A DNA stretch of 64,000 bases from PR03 sp964353555 (GCA_964353555.1 CAYGWM010000002.1:66528-130527); one strand, 5' to 3'; positions 54,491 to 63,961 are shown, counted from the first letter of the stretch. Made by a program: numbers and translations. The notes: generated by a model not told the origin, from the letters alone.

Positions 54491-55897
54491 GTGGATGGAG
54501 ACATGGACGACGACCTCACTCGCACCGATCAACCGCTCTTCGACGACCTCGAAACCTCCGACGCTCCGTCCGGGAAATCGGCTCCCGTGCCTGCGTTGCG
54601 CGACGAGGATCACATCCCGAGTGCGCGCGAGACCCAGTCGAGCGGTCAGCCCGACGCGCTGGTTTCGTACCTGCGATCGATCTCGCAGACACCGATCCTC
54701 TCGCGCGAACAGCAGTACGAGATCGCGGGCGCGCTCGAAGAGCATCGCGAGGCATTCCTCGCTGCGATCTTCACGGTGCCGGCGACCGCCACCGCGATCG
54801 TGAATCGTTGGCGCGAGCGCAAGGCCGCGGGCTACGTGACGGCCACGCTGTCGGCCCATCACCTCGATGGCAGTGGTCGCGATCTGTCGGCCGAGATCGA
54901 TCGCGCGATCGCGGCGCTGGAGAAACTGGTGGCGCGGCGCGACGCGGCGGTGCGGCCGCGTGAAAGCGACCGACAGACCGAGCTGCTCGGTCGCCGCATC
55001 GCGCGTGCGCTGTGCGACGCGGAGCTTGCCTTCGAAGTGGTCGTCGAGGCGTACCACGAGGTGGCGAAGGCCGCGGCTTCCTCGCGACGTCGCTCGCGAG
55101 GCCAAGCGGCCGAACGCGAACCGCTCGCAGTCGCGGCGCGCTCGATCGCCAGCTACGAGGTGACCAAACAGCGCTTCGTACGTCACAACCTGAAGCTGGT
55201 CGTGAAGTTCGCGAAGCAGTACCGCGGCATGGGCGTGCCGTTCCTCGATCTGATCCAGGAAGGGAATCTGGGACTGATCCGCGCCGTCGAGAAGTTCGAT
55301 CACCACCGCGGCCACAAGTTCTCTACCTACGCGGCGTGGTGGATCCATCAGGCGATGATCCGTGCGGTGCAGAAGCACTCGCGCACCGTGCGGGCTCCCT
55401 CGCACGTCTACGACCTGCAGCTCCGCTACAAGCGCGCGGAGAGGAAGCTGCGGGGGCGAACCACCGCAGAGCCGTCGAGAACCGAGATCGCAGCGGAGCT
55501 GGGGCTCTCGGCGGTCGAGATCGACCGACTCGTTTCGACGATGATGCCGATCGCATCCACGCACGCGCCGCTGGCCGGCACCGAGTCGCTCACGCTCGAC
55601 GACGCGCTGGCTGACGACACCCTCGTCGATCCCGGCGAGACGCTCGACCGCCGCGTCGTAGAAAACGAGATGCACGACCTGCTAGGAGATCTCGAGCCCC
55701 GCGAGCGAGCGGTGATCGAATGCCGCTTCGGGCTCGGTGACGAACCGATCCAGACGCTGCAGGTGATCGGACAACGGCTCGGCCTCTCGCGAGAGCGTGT
55801 GCGGCAGATCGAAGCGAAAGCGCTCGAGCGGCTGCGGCGCGGTGGCAAGGCGGATCACCTGGCGAGCCTGCTCGACGGAGAGCGCGAGGTCGCTTGA
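54491..55897 (+). CDS. Sigma-70 family RNA polymerase sigma factor (RpoD/RpoS-like)
   Basis: The 468-residue product has region 1.2 (DALVSYLRSISQTPILSREQ), an inserted alpha-helical stretch, and region 2 with RHNLKLVVKFAKQYRGMG, FLDLIQEGNLGLIRAVEKFD and KFSTYAAWWIHQAMIRAV. Regions 3 and 4 have DPGETLDRRVVENEM and LEPRERAVIECRFGLGD plus SRERVRQIEAKALERLRR. It lacks a long acidic region 1.1. The lineage is RpoS/RpoH/secondary RpoD-like; a dedicated alternative sigma factor is more likely than the housekeeping one, as it follows a secreted protein gene. The GTG at 54491 abuts the stop of that gene; the ATG at 54503 is an alternative. Confidence 0.88.
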   Translation: MDGDMDDDLTRTDQPLFDDLETSDAPSGKSAPVPALRDEDHIPSARETQSSGQPDALVSYLRSISQTPILSREQQYEIAGALEEHREAFLAAIFTVPATATAIVNRWRERKAAGYVTATLSAHHLDGSGRDLSAEIDRAIAALEKLVARRDAAVRPRESDRQTELLGRRIARALCDAELAFEVVVEAYHEVAKAAASSRRRSRGQAAEREPLAVAARSIASYEVTKQRFVRHNLKLVVKFAKQYRGMGVPFLDLIQEGNLGLIRAVEKFDHHRGHKFSTYAAWWIHQAMIRAVQKHSRTVRAPSHVYDLQLRYKRAERKLRGRTTAEPSRTEIAAELGLSAVEIDRLVSTMMPIASTHAPLAGTESLTLDDALADDTLVDPGETLDRRVVENEMHDLLGDLEPRERAVIECRFGLGDEPIQTLQVIGQRLGLSRERVRQIEAKALERLRRGGKADHLASLLDGEREVA

Positions 55898-55965
55898 GAA
55901 AAGTGCGCCGCGGCTCGCAGCCGGCGCGGTAGGATCCTCGATCCCAGACGCTACGAGGGGATCCG

Positions 55966-57198
55966 ATGAAGCCTCGCCGCCGCGTCGGCCTCGTGCTCTC
56001 GGGCGGCGGCGCCCGCGGCGCGTACGAGGTCGGTGTCCTCGCGCATCTGTTCGAGCACGTGCTGCCGAAGCTCCCCTCGGACTTCGAGTTCGATGTGGTG
56101 AGCGGTACCTCGGTCGGCGCGATCCACGCCGCCTACGTCGCCGCCACCTCGCAACGGGACGGCCCCCAGCGCGCGAAGCGACTCGTCGACACCTGGAAGG
56201 ACATGGAAGTCGCGCAGGTCGTGCGGCTCGGCGTCGCAGACCTGTTCGGGGTCCCGCTGCGGGCGCTCGGCCTCGCGCAGCTCCGGCGCCGCGCCGGCGG
56301 CAAAGCCAAGGCGCCCGAAGTGATCGGCGGGCTCCTCGACGTCTCACCGCTCGAACGAATCGTCGCGCAGCGCGTGCCCTGGAATGCGTTGCGGGAGAAT
56401 CTTCGCAAGCCGCGGCCGCGCGCGCTGTGCGTGCTGTGCACCGAGGTGGGTTCGGGTCGCGTCGCGGTGTTCATGGATGGACCGCTTGCCGATCCGTCGC
56501 CGTGGTCGACCGATCCGAACATCCTGGCGATCCCCACCGAGATCACCGCGACACACGTGCGTGCCTCGGCTGCGATCCCGTTCCTGTTCCCTGCGGTTCG
56601 CATCGACGATCGCTACTACGTCGATGGCGGGTTGCGCATGAACACACCGCTGTCGCCGGCCTTGCGACTCGGCTGCGAGCGCCTGCTCGTGATCGCGCTG
56701 AAACACCATCCCGCAGGCCCCGTCGAGACCCCCGCGTTCCCGGAGACCGTGATCACGCAGCCGGCGTTCCTGATCGGCAAGGTGCTCGACGCGTTGATCC
56801 TCGACCAACTCGAAGTCGAGATCCATCGCCTCCACGTCGTCAACGCGCTGCTGCGCCAGGGTGTCGCGATCTACGGCGACGACTTCGTCGACAACGTGAG
56901 TGGCGCCGTGCGGGCGCAGCGCGGAGCGGGCTACCGGATCGTCGACACGGCCGTGGTACGGCCGGGCGACGACATCGGCCGCGTCGCCGCGGCGTGCTAT
57001 CGCAAACACGGAGCGGGCGCTCTCGGTGCGCTGCCGTCGCTGCTGACGCGACTTGCGCTGCGCGGAGTGCCCGAGGACGAGGCCGATCTGCTGTCGTATC
57101 TGTTCTTCGACCGCCGTTTCACTTCCGAACTGATCGCGCTCGGACGTGAGGATGCGCGGCGCCAGGAAGACGAGATCCTGCAACTCCTTGCGGACTGA
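55966..57198 (+). CDS. Patatin-like phospholipase
   Basis: The 410-residue product has the patatin catalytic layout. The oxyanion-hole motif GGGARG lies at residues 13-18, the nucleophile elbow GTSVG at 47-51 with Ser49, and the Asp of the dyad in VDGGLRMNTP at D220. It is predicted to hydrolyse acyl esters of phospholipids. The C-terminal 170 residues (VETPAFPETVITQPAFLIGKV and following) are a family extension. The ATG has GAGGGG upstream. No signal peptide is visible, so it is predicted to be cytoplasmic or to be exported by another path. It lies about 70 bases after the sigma factor gene and may be in the same transcript. Confidence 0.9.
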   Translation: MKPRRRVGLVLSGGGARGAYEVGVLAHLFEHVLPKLPSDFEFDVVSGTSVGAIHAAYVAATSQRDGPQRAKRLVDTWKDMEVAQVVRLGVADLFGVPLRALGLAQLRRRAGGKAKAPEVIGGLLDVSPLERIVAQRVPWNALRENLRKPRPRALCVLCTEVGSGRVAVFMDGPLADPSPWSTDPNILAIPTEITATHVRASAAIPFLFPAVRIDDRYYVDGGLRMNTPLSPALRLGCERLLVIALKHHPAGPVETPAFPETVITQPAFLIGKVLDALILDQLEVEIHRLHVVNALLRQGVAIYGDDFVDNVSGAVRAQRGAGYRIVDTAVVRPGDDIGRVAAACYRKHGAGALGALPSLLTRLALRGVPEDEADLLSYLFFDRRFTSELIALGREDARRQEDEILQLLAD

Positions 57199-57217
57199 AG
57201 CGGAGGGGATCCGATCC

Positions 57218-57238
57218 GGCGCTCCCGCAGGGAGCGCC
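57218..57238. terminator. Strong hairpin between convergent patatin and SGNH hydrolase genes
   Basis: GGCGCTCCC (57218-57226) and GGGAGCGCC (57230-57238) form a perfect nine-base-pair stem around GCA. It lies between the stop of the patatin gene (57198) and the stop of the SGNH hydrolase (57263). No T-run follows on either strand, so a bidirectional terminator is likely but not proven. Confidence 0.6.
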
Positions 57239-57262
57239 CCGGATTCTCTGCCGCCGCGTGCG

Positions 57263-58453
57263 TCAACGCGCGGGCGGTGGCGCGGGCGCTGCGCCTGCGA
57301 GCGCGGCGGCGACGGCGGCCGCGATCTTCGCATCCATCGCATCGGCGGGCGGCGTGCCGGCGCAATCGAGCGAAGCCTCCGGCAGCCGCACCGACGTGCA
57401 GAGCCAATTGAGGATCGCGGTCGCCGCCACGCGGTGTCCGAGCGCGTCGGGGTGCATGAAGTCGAGTTTCATCTCGGTGCCGAACGCACGCGTTGCGCCG
57501 GCGTAGACCGGCAGCAGATCGAGCACGGCGAAGCCGCGCTTCGAGGCCTCCGCCGTGACGATTCGATGGACGTCCGCGAGCGCTTCGGGCCCCGCGCCCG
57601 CTTCGCTTCCGAAGAGCGGGAAGATCACGACGAGTACCGGCAGCTGGTGTTCGCGCGCCAGCGCAGCGAGGTCGTCGAGGCCGCGCGTGAGACGCGCGGC
57701 AGACTCGCCCTCGGTATGGATCGACCGGAAATACCGGGTGCGATCGCCGCTCCTCGCCGCTTCGTAAGCGGGGTCGTTCGGCATCTGCGCGCGCAGCCCG
57801 GCGAGGCTGTCGCGGCGATGCGCCCACTGGCGCGCGAGCTGATACAGACGCGAGTGTGCGAGCCAGCGGCCCACGACATGACTCGCATCGGCGTCGGCGT
57901 CGCGAGCGGCCTCGTCACGCAGCGTGCGCAACGCCTCGGCCTCGATGCTGAAAGCCTGCGGGTCGTTGAGCGCGTAGCCGTAGATGATGAGGTCGGGCGC
58001 GAAACCGAGCCCGAGCACGCGCAGGCGCCGGACGACCTGTCCGATGTTGTAACCCGGTACGCCGAAGTTCAGCACCTCGAATCGCTGTTCCGCCGTGCCC
58101 GCGCGCGCGTTCAGCAGCGCTTCGAGCTGCTCGGGATAGGCGCTCTCGCGCGGACCACCGCTGCCGTGTGTGAGCGAATCGCCGATGGCCGCGATGCGGA
58201 ACGTTCCCGCCGGCTTCTCGCGTGGAGTCTCGTCGTCGCGTAGGCCCGCGCTGCTGATGCGGTGCTTTCCATCGCGCGCGCCGGGACGCAACTCGTACAC
58301 CAGCGCTGGGTCTTCGCTGAATGCGATGGACTCGCGGAACACGACCTGGACGCCTGGATCGAAGGCGCGCGCGAGCAGCTCGGCAAGGGCGAGACCGATC
58401 AGCAGTGCCGCCGCGAGCAGCGCGACGCGCGATACGGTCTCCCTGGTGTCCAT
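57263..58453 (-). CDS. SGNH/GDSL-family hydrolase with N-terminal membrane anchor
   Basis: The 396-residue product has an N-terminal hydrophobic helix (ALLAAALLIGLALAELLA), so it is probably anchored with its domain in the periplasm. The SGNH core has the nucleophile block AIGDSLTHG (Ser93), a glycine region NFGVPGYNIGQ, the Asn in IIYGYALND, and the C-terminal DFMHPDALGH carrying the catalytic Asp/His. The family covers acetyl-esterases and lipases, including polysaccharide O-acetyl enzymes. It is divergent from the membrane protein at 58566 and ends at a shared hairpin. Confidence 0.83.
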   Translation of the reverse strand: MDTRETVSRVALLAAALLIGLALAELLARAFDPGVQVVFRESIAFSEDPALVYELRPGARDGKHRISSAGLRDDETPREKPAGTFRIAAIGDSLTHGSGGPRESAYPEQLEALLNARAGTAEQRFEVLNFGVPGYNIGQVVRRLRVLGLGFAPDLIIYGYALNDPQAFSIEAEALRTLRDEAARDADADASHVVGRWLAHSRLYQLARQWAHRRDSLAGLRAQMPNDPAYEAARSGDRTRYFRSIHTEGESAARLTRGLDDLAALAREHQLPVLVVIFPLFGSEAGAGPEALADVHRIVTAEASKRGFAVLDLLPVYAGATRAFGTEMKLDFMHPDALGHRVAATAILNWLCTSVRLPEASLDCAGTPPADAMDAKIAAAVAAALAGAAPAPPPAR

Positions 58454-58565
58454 GCGCTCCGAGCGGCGGCGTCTTGGCGTGCGACGCGCACACCGGCGCT
58501 GCGATCCTCGCGAAGCGCGCCAGCCGCTGCAAGCGCGCGACGCACGCTGCTATGTTGCGCCGCCC

Positions 58566-60335
58566 ATGCACGCGGAGCGACGCAGCGCGACCGGACGACT
58601 CGCGCGCACGATTCCGCGCGGATTTGCCTGCACTGTCGTCGTCGCTGCACTCGTCGTTGTCTTTGCGAGTACCGCGATGGCGGAGCCGAAGCCGCAGGGC
58701 ACCGACGCCCAGGTCGACCTCGCGATCGGTGAACTTCGCGTGGTACTCGCCGTCGCGGGGCTGGGGCTCTTCGCGGCGGGCGTTCGCCGCCGGCGCCGCG
58801 GCATCGCCGAAGCCCGCGGCTCGGGTCGTCGCGTGATGCTCGGCTTCGTCGCGGCGCTCTCGTTCGCCGCCAACTACAACCTCTTCGTCTGGACGGGACT
58901 TCACCGCCACGAACTATTCCACTACTACCTCGGCTCGAAGTACTTCCCGGAACTCGGTTACTTCGGGCTCTACACCTGCAGCGTGCAGGCCGTGATCGGC
59001 GACGGTGCGCTGCCGGCGGAACTGACCGAGATCACCGATCTGCGCAGCAAGCGGCGGCGACCCGCTGCGGAGGTGATGGCTGCTGCGCCGCGGTGTCGCG
59101 ACGCCTTCACGCCGGCGCGCTGGGATGCCTTTGGCGCAGATCTCGAGCGCTTTCATGCGCTGCTTGGCGATTCCGGCTTTCATCGCGTAGTTCGCGACCA
59201 CGGCTACAACCCGTCGCCAGCATGGACGCTCGTCGGCCGGACGCTCGCTTCCGCCGTGCCAGCGACGCCCGCGGGCCTGTGGTTTCTCGCGCGCATCGAC
59301 CTGGCGCTGCTGCTGGTGCTCTTCGCTGCGCTCGGCTGGGCGTTTGGTTTCGACTCGATGTGTGTCGCGGCGATCGCGTGGGGCGCTTCGGGGCATAGCC
59401 GCTATCAGTGGACCGGCGACGCGTTCCTGCGCCAGCTCTGGCTCGCGGCGTCGGTGATCGGCGTGTGCCTGCTGCACAGGAAACGTCCCGCGGCGAGCGG
59501 TGCGTTCCTCGCGCTGGCCGCGCTCGAGCGCGTCTTTCCAGCGTGCTTCTTCTTCGGTTACGGCTTGCGCGAACTCTGCGTCTGGGTGCGGCAGCGGGAG
59601 GCGACGCGCGGTTTCTGGCGCTTCGTCGTGGGCGCCGGTGTCGCGACGATCGCGATCGCGGCGGCGGGCACGATCGTCGCGGGACGGGGTCTTCCGGTGT
59701 GGCTCGAGTTCGCCGAGAACACGCGCGCCATGCTCGCGTTCAAGCCGAAGAACTCGCTCGGCCTCGAGTACGGGCTGCGTTTCAGCAGCACGGCGCCGCC
59801 CGATTGGAAGGAGGGCAGCGAGACCGAGCGCGAAGAGTCGATCCAGGCGCACAAGGAGCGCACACTGGAAGCGCGGCGCGGCTGGCAGCTGGGAGGGCTC
59901 GCTCTTTTCGCCGTGCTCTTCGCGGGCGCTTGCTGGCGCGGCGCGGCGCGGGATCGCGACGGGCAGCTGCAGCTCGCGGACTGGGAAGCCGTCGCGATGG
60001 GTTCGGCGGCGATTCCGTTTCTGACGATGCCGGGTTCATACTATCTGGGCTTCATCGTGATGGGCGCTGCGCTCGCGACGCGGCGGCCGCGCATCGCGAT
60101 CGCGCTGCTCGCAGCGACCGTTGGCTGGGCCGTGTGCGTGATCCAGTTTCCCGGTCGCGCGCTCGGCTACGCGGTATCGTCGTGGATCCTGGTCTCGTAC
60201 TCGCTGTGGCTGCTCGCGGAACTCTGGCTTCCTGCGGAGCGTAGAGATGCGAATCCGCCATCATCGCCGCCCGTCGTCCTGCTCGGCAACGGGGCGTCTG
60301 CGATCACGCGAGCGCGGCGAATCGCACGTCGGTGA
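58566..60335 (+). CDS. Multi-pass membrane protein of unknown function
   Basis: The 589-residue product has about ten hydrophobic helices. A characteristic block GLHRHELFHYYLGSKYF followed by ELGYFGLYTCSV lies near residue 125, and a helix with GGLALFAVLFAGACWRG later. A long soluble loop (about residues 150-230) lies between helices. This resembles uncharacterised GT-C-like membrane proteins of Deltaproteobacteria-type genomes, but I cannot assign a function. The ATG at 58566 is preferred to a much longer frame upstream, which covers the divergent gene. Its 3' end overlaps the convergent SDR gene by 32 bases. Confidence 0.7.
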   Translation: MHAERRSATGRLARTIPRGFACTVVVAALVVVFASTAMAEPKPQGTDAQVDLAIGELRVVLAVAGLGLFAAGVRRRRRGIAEARGSGRRVMLGFVAALSFAANYNLFVWTGLHRHELFHYYLGSKYFPELGYFGLYTCSVQAVIGDGALPAELTEITDLRSKRRRPAAEVMAAAPRCRDAFTPARWDAFGADLERFHALLGDSGFHRVVRDHGYNPSPAWTLVGRTLASAVPATPAGLWFLARIDLALLLVLFAALGWAFGFDSMCVAAIAWGASGHSRYQWTGDAFLRQLWLAASVIGVCLLHRKRPAASGAFLALAALERVFPACFFFGYGLRELCVWVRQREATRGFWRFVVGAGVATIAIAAAGTIVAGRGLPVWLEFAENTRAMLAFKPKNSLGLEYGLRFSSTAPPDWKEGSETEREESIQAHKERTLEARRGWQLGGLALFAVLFAGACWRGAARDRDGQLQLADWEAVAMGSAAIPFLTMPGSYYLGFIVMGAALATRRPRIAIALLAATVGWAVCVIQFPGRALGYAVSSWILVSYSLWLLAELWLPAERRDANPPSSPPVVLLGNGASAITRARRIARR

Positions 60336-61245
60336 GCGTCTCGGAGAGTTCCCACAATCGCGCGGCGTCGGCGAGACCCTTCGAGCGGGCGGTCGATCCG
60401 ACTTTGCGCGGGTGGCCCCACATCTCGCTGAGACCGTCGGGGCCGAAGTAGTCGCCGCCTTGTACCAGCGGCGCGGTGGCGGCGTAGAGCGTCGGCAGCG
60501 CGCCCATGGCCGCGCTCTGCGCGAAGAGCCGGTTGCCGAGTTCGAACACCTTCTCGAACACGCGGGCGCCTTCCATCCGCGCGCCGACGGCCTGCAGGTT
60601 GGTCGCGGCGTAGCCGGGATGCGCGGCGACACTGATCACGGACGCGGCCGCCTTGCGGAGCCGCCGATCGAGTTCGTACGCAAAGAGCAGATTGGCGAGC
60701 TTGCTCTGCGCATACGCGCGCCACTTGCCGTAGCTGCGCTCGAGCTGGAGATCATCCCAGTGGATCTTGCCCGGGCGGTGCGCCGAGCTGCTGACCGAGA
60801 CGACGCGCGACTTCGGCGTCGCGAGCAGAAGCGGCAGCAACAAGCCGGTGAGCGCGAAGTGGCCGAGATGGTTGGTACCGAGCTGCATCTCGAAGCCGTC
60901 CGCGGTGCGGCGGCGGGGAATGGCCATCACGCCGGCGTTGTTGCAGAGCAGATCGAGGCGCTCGTGCCGCGTGCTCACGGCGTCGGCGAACGCGCGAATC
61001 GACGCGAGCGACGCGAGGTCGAGCGCCAGCACTTCGACCGAGGCGGCGGGGCTCGCCGCACGGATCGTCTCCAGCGCGGCTTGCGCCTTCGACGCGTCGC
61101 GACAGGCGAGCACCACGTGGGAACCCCGCGCAGCGAGCGCGAGTGCGGTTTCGCTGCCGAGTCCGCTGTTGGCGCCCGTCACGATCGCGATGCGACCGCT
61201 CTGATCGGGAACGTCGGCCGCGGTCCACTTCGCGTCGTTGCTCAT
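60304..61245 (-). CDS. Short-chain dehydrogenase/reductase
   Basis: The 313-residue enzyme has the Rossmann motif TGANSGLG (residues 23-30), the NAG segment LCNNAGVM, and the catalytic YAQSKLAN (Tyr and Lys four apart) near residue 180. It has the size and features of the human retinol dehydrogenase/WWOX-like branch, which reduces or oxidises hydrophobic carbonyls or alcohols. HPGYAATNLQ near residue 217 is typical of this branch. It is the third gene of the minus-strand run acyl-CoA ligase - rhomboid - SDR, and its start overlaps the rhomboid stop (ATGA). Substrate unknown. Confidence 0.87.
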   Translation of the reverse strand: MSNDAKWTAADVPDQSGRIAIVTGANSGLGSETALALAARGSHVVLACRDASKAQAALETIRAASPAASVEVLALDLASLASIRAFADAVSTRHERLDLLCNNAGVMAIPRRRTADGFEMQLGTNHLGHFALTGLLLPLLLATPKSRVVSVSSSAHRPGKIHWDDLQLERSYGKWRAYAQSKLANLLFAYELDRRLRKAAASVISVAAHPGYAATNLQAVGARMEGARVFEKVFELGNRLFAQSAAMGALPTLYAATAPLVQGGDYFGPDGLSEMWGHPRKVGSTARSKGLADAARLWELSETLTDVRFAALA

Positions 61246-62018
61246 CGGAATCCTCCAGGTTCCTCGAAGCGCGCGCCCGGCGCCTTCCAGCCGTGGAAGG
61301 GATGGCGCGCGACCAGCTCGGGATCGCGAAACACGAGTATCAGCAGCATGCCGGCCACGAAGCCACCGACGTGCGCCCAGAACGCCACGCCGCCGCCCTC
61401 CGCACCCATGCCGACGGAGCCGCCGATCAGCTGCAGCGCGAACCAGTACAGCAACATGAAGATCGCCGGGACCGTGACGGTGGTGACGAAGAGTCCAAAC
61501 CACAGCAGCAGGTGGACGCGCACGCGTGGGTAGAGCACGACGTAGCCGCCCATTACGCCGCCGATCGCGCCGGACGCGCCGACCATCGGGATCGGCGAGG
61601 TCGGGCTCGCCGCCACCTGCAGCCCCGCCGCGGCCAGCCCGCAGAGCAGATAGAAGACGACGAAGCGCGCGTGGCCCATCGAGTCTTCGACGTTGTTCCC
61701 GAAGATCCAAAGAAACCACATGTTGCCGAGCAGATGGAGCCAGCCGCCGTGCAGGAACATGTGCGTGAACACCGTGATGGGATCGGCGTTTGCATCCACC
61801 ACGCACTGGAAGTGCGGCGTGAGCGGCACGCTCGTTCCCGGCGGCACGCTGTGCAGCAGTTCGCCCGGGATCAGTCCGAGATCGCAAAGCGAATGGGCGA
61901 GGCTCGCTTCGGTGCCGAACTTCTGGACCGTGAGCCAGGCAACTACGTTGATGGCGATGATCGCCCACGTGACGTAGGGCGTCAGGAAATGCGGGTTCTC
62001 GTCGCGGACCGGGAACAT
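61242..62018 (-). CDS. Rhomboid-family intramembrane serine protease
   Basis: The 258-residue protein has about six membrane helices. The catalytic Ser149 lies in VGASGAIGG and His216 in AFWAHVGGF, with the conserved HMFLHGGWLHLLGNMWFLWIFG stretch (split over residues 86-107) typical of rhomboid family enzymes. Rhomboids cut substrate membrane helices within the bilayer. A C-terminal basic tail ends with HGWKAPGARFEEPGG. The ATG at 62018 follows the acyl-CoA ligase stop by 18 bases. It overlaps the SDR gene by four bases. Confidence 0.9.
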   Translation of the reverse strand: MFPVRDENPHFLTPYVTWAIIAINVVAWLTVQKFGTEASLAHSLCDLGLIPGELLHSVPPGTSVPLTPHFQCVVDANADPITVFTHMFLHGGWLHLLGNMWFLWIFGNNVEDSMGHARFVVFYLLCGLAAAGLQVAASPTSPIPMVGASGAIGGVMGGYVVLYPRVRVHLLLWFGLFVTTVTVPAIFMLLYWFALQLIGGSVGMGAEGGGVAFWAHVGGFVAGMLLILVFRDPELVARHPFHGWKAPGARFEEPGGFR

Positions 62019-62036
62019 CGTGTCTCGCTTCTGTGT

Positions 62037-63602
62037 TCAGACCAGCCGGCTCTGGTGGCCCTGCCAGTAGCGGTCGCGCACTTTGCGCTTCTGCATCTTG
62101 CCGGTTTCCGTGCGCGGCAGTTCCGTGACGAAGTCGATCGTGCGTGGACACTTGTAGTGGGCGATGTGGGCGCGGCAGAACTGGATCAGCTCGTTCGCGA
62201 GCGCGGGGCCCGCTTCGCTGCCAGACGCCGGCACGACCACGGCCTTCACCTCTTCACCCATCTCGTCGTTCGGTACGCCGATCACCGCAACGTCGTGCAC
62301 CTTCGGGTGCGTGATCAGGTGGCTCTCGGTTTCCTGCGGGTAGATGTTCACACCGCCTGAGATGATCATGTTCGACTGGCGATCGGTCAGATAGAGGAAG
62401 CCCTCGGCATCGAGATAGCCGATGTCGCCGATCGTGAAGAGATCACCGCGGTAGGTGTCGGCTGTCTTCTTGTCGTCCTTGTAGTAGTTGAAACGCGCCT
62501 TCGGATCGGGCGGCGCTTCGAAATAGATGGCGCCCTCGCGATTCGGCTCGTCGACCGGCTGGCCTTCCTCGTCGAGGATGTGCACCTTGCCGCCGGACCA
62601 GTGGCGTCCGACCGAACCCTTGTGCGTCAGCCACTGCTGCGCGCGGATCAGCGTGCCGCCACCCTCGGTGCCCGCGTAGTACTCCTGGATCGCGTCGCCC
62701 CACCATTCGATCATCGCCTGCTTCACCGCGATCGGGCAGGGCGCGGCTGCATGCACTGCGACGCGTAGCTTCGAGACGTCGTAGCGACGGCGCACCGCTT
62801 CCGGCAGCGAGAGCAGACGCTTGAAGTGCGTCGGCACCCACTGCGACGTCGTCACGTTCTGTTCATCGATGATGCGGAGCGCTTCCTCGGCGTCGAAACT
62901 GCGCATCGCCACCACCGTCGCGCCGATCCGGTGCTGCGCCGACGAGAACGCCAGCGGCGCCGCGTGATAGAGCGGAGCGGGTGACAGGTAGACGTCGCCC
63001 TCCTTCATGCCGAAGAGCAGCGCGAGTCCGACGCTCCCGATCGTCGCCTTCGGATCCCCGGCCGGCGCCGCAACGAAGGGACGGCGCACGCCTTTCGGCC
63101 GGCCTGTGGTGCCCGACGAGTAGAGCATCACCGAGCCTTCGAATTCCTCGCCGAGCGACTCGTGCTGCGGCGCCGACGCAATCGCGTCTTCGAGCGCGCG
63201 GAAGCCCGGAATCTCGCCAGCGATACTCGCCGACACCACCAGTCGCGGCACCTCGCGCGCCACCGCCAGCGCCGTCTCCGCAAAGCGCGCGTGCGCGAGG
63301 AACAGCTTCGCGTCGCAGTTGTCGACGATGTGCTGCACCTCGTCGCGTTGCAGGTGCCAGTTGACCGGCGTGAAGTAGAGACCGGCGCGATGGCAGGCCC
63401 AGAAGAGGTCGTAGAAGACGTCGTCATTGGCGATCAAAGCGGCCACGCAATCGCCGGGCACCAGACCGCAGCGCCGGAACGCATGCACGATCCGCCGCGA
63501 CCGCTCTTCGAGTTGCCCGTAACTCTCGGTGAACTCGCCGTTGCCAAAGATCACCGCGGGACGATCGGGCTGCTTCGCTGCGTGCGTCGAGATCGTGAAC
63601 AT
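62037..63602 (-). CDS. AMP-dependent acyl-CoA ligase
   Basis: The 521-residue enzyme is an ANL-superfamily ligase. The P-loop-like YSSGTTGRPKGV lies near residue 160, YYAGTEGGG near 300, the hinge region FTIGDIGYLDAEGFLYLTDR (split over residues about 400-420), and the catalytic lysine in TETGKMQKRKVRD near the end. It activates a carboxylic acid, most likely a fatty acid, as an adenylate and then as a CoA thioester. The ATG at 63602 has GGAGG upstream; the frame further upstream has no domain content. It heads the run with the rhomboid and SDR genes. Confidence 0.9.
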   Translation of the reverse strand: MFTISTHAAKQPDRPAVIFGNGEFTESYGQLEERSRRIVHAFRRCGLVPGDCVAALIANDDVFYDLFWACHRAGLYFTPVNWHLQRDEVQHIVDNCDAKLFLAHARFAETALAVAREVPRLVVSASIAGEIPGFRALEDAIASAPQHESLGEEFEGSVMLYSSGTTGRPKGVRRPFVAAPAGDPKATIGSVGLALLFGMKEGDVYLSPAPLYHAAPLAFSSAQHRIGATVVAMRSFDAEEALRIIDEQNVTTSQWVPTHFKRLLSLPEAVRRRYDVSKLRVAVHAAAPCPIAVKQAMIEWWGDAIQEYYAGTEGGGTLIRAQQWLTHKGSVGRHWSGGKVHILDEEGQPVDEPNREGAIYFEAPPDPKARFNYYKDDKKTADTYRGDLFTIGDIGYLDAEGFLYLTDRQSNMIISGGVNIYPQETESHLITHPKVHDVAVIGVPNDEMGEEVKAVVVPASGSEAGPALANELIQFCRAHIAHYKCPRTIDFVTELPRTETGKMQKRKVRDRYWQGHQSRLV

Positions 63603-63766
63603 GGCGCGCCTCCGTAGGCTCCGCGCCATGCCCCCTGGTGGCGGTCGCGCGAGCCGGCCCAGGGTAGACGAGCCCGCGCGACGAAACCCAGCCCGACACC
63701 GAAAACGCAGCGAGCGGCGCGCGATCGCTCCACGTGCCGATCGCACGCGGCTCGCCACCGCCCCAT

Positions 63767-63961
63767 TCACCAGCACGCCCCCGACGCGCACGGATTGATC
63801 TCGACCGGCGTCGCCACCGGCGTCACCCGCACCAGCCGCGCGCCGAACGACGTCTCGGGCTGCTTCGCCGCCCACACCGTCGAAACCCCGGCCGCCATCG
63901 CCGCACACACCGCGATCACGAACACCAACTGCGACTGCCCACGATCATTCCGCTTGCTCAT
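63767..63961 (-). CDS. Small secreted or membrane-anchored protein (64 aa)
   Basis: The 64-residue product has a positive N-terminus (MSKRNDRGQS), a hydrophobic stretch (LVFVIAVCAAMAAGVSTVWA) that could be a signal peptide or anchor, and a short tail ending NPCASGACW with two cysteines. GGAGGGA lies upstream of the ATG at 63961, a good ribosome site. It is transcribed towards the acyl-CoA ligase gene with about 165 bases between. The function is unknown. Confidence 0.55.
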   Translation of the reverse strand: MSKRNDRGQSQLVFVIAVCAAMAAGVSTVWAAKQPETSFGARLVRVTPVATPVEINPCASGACW

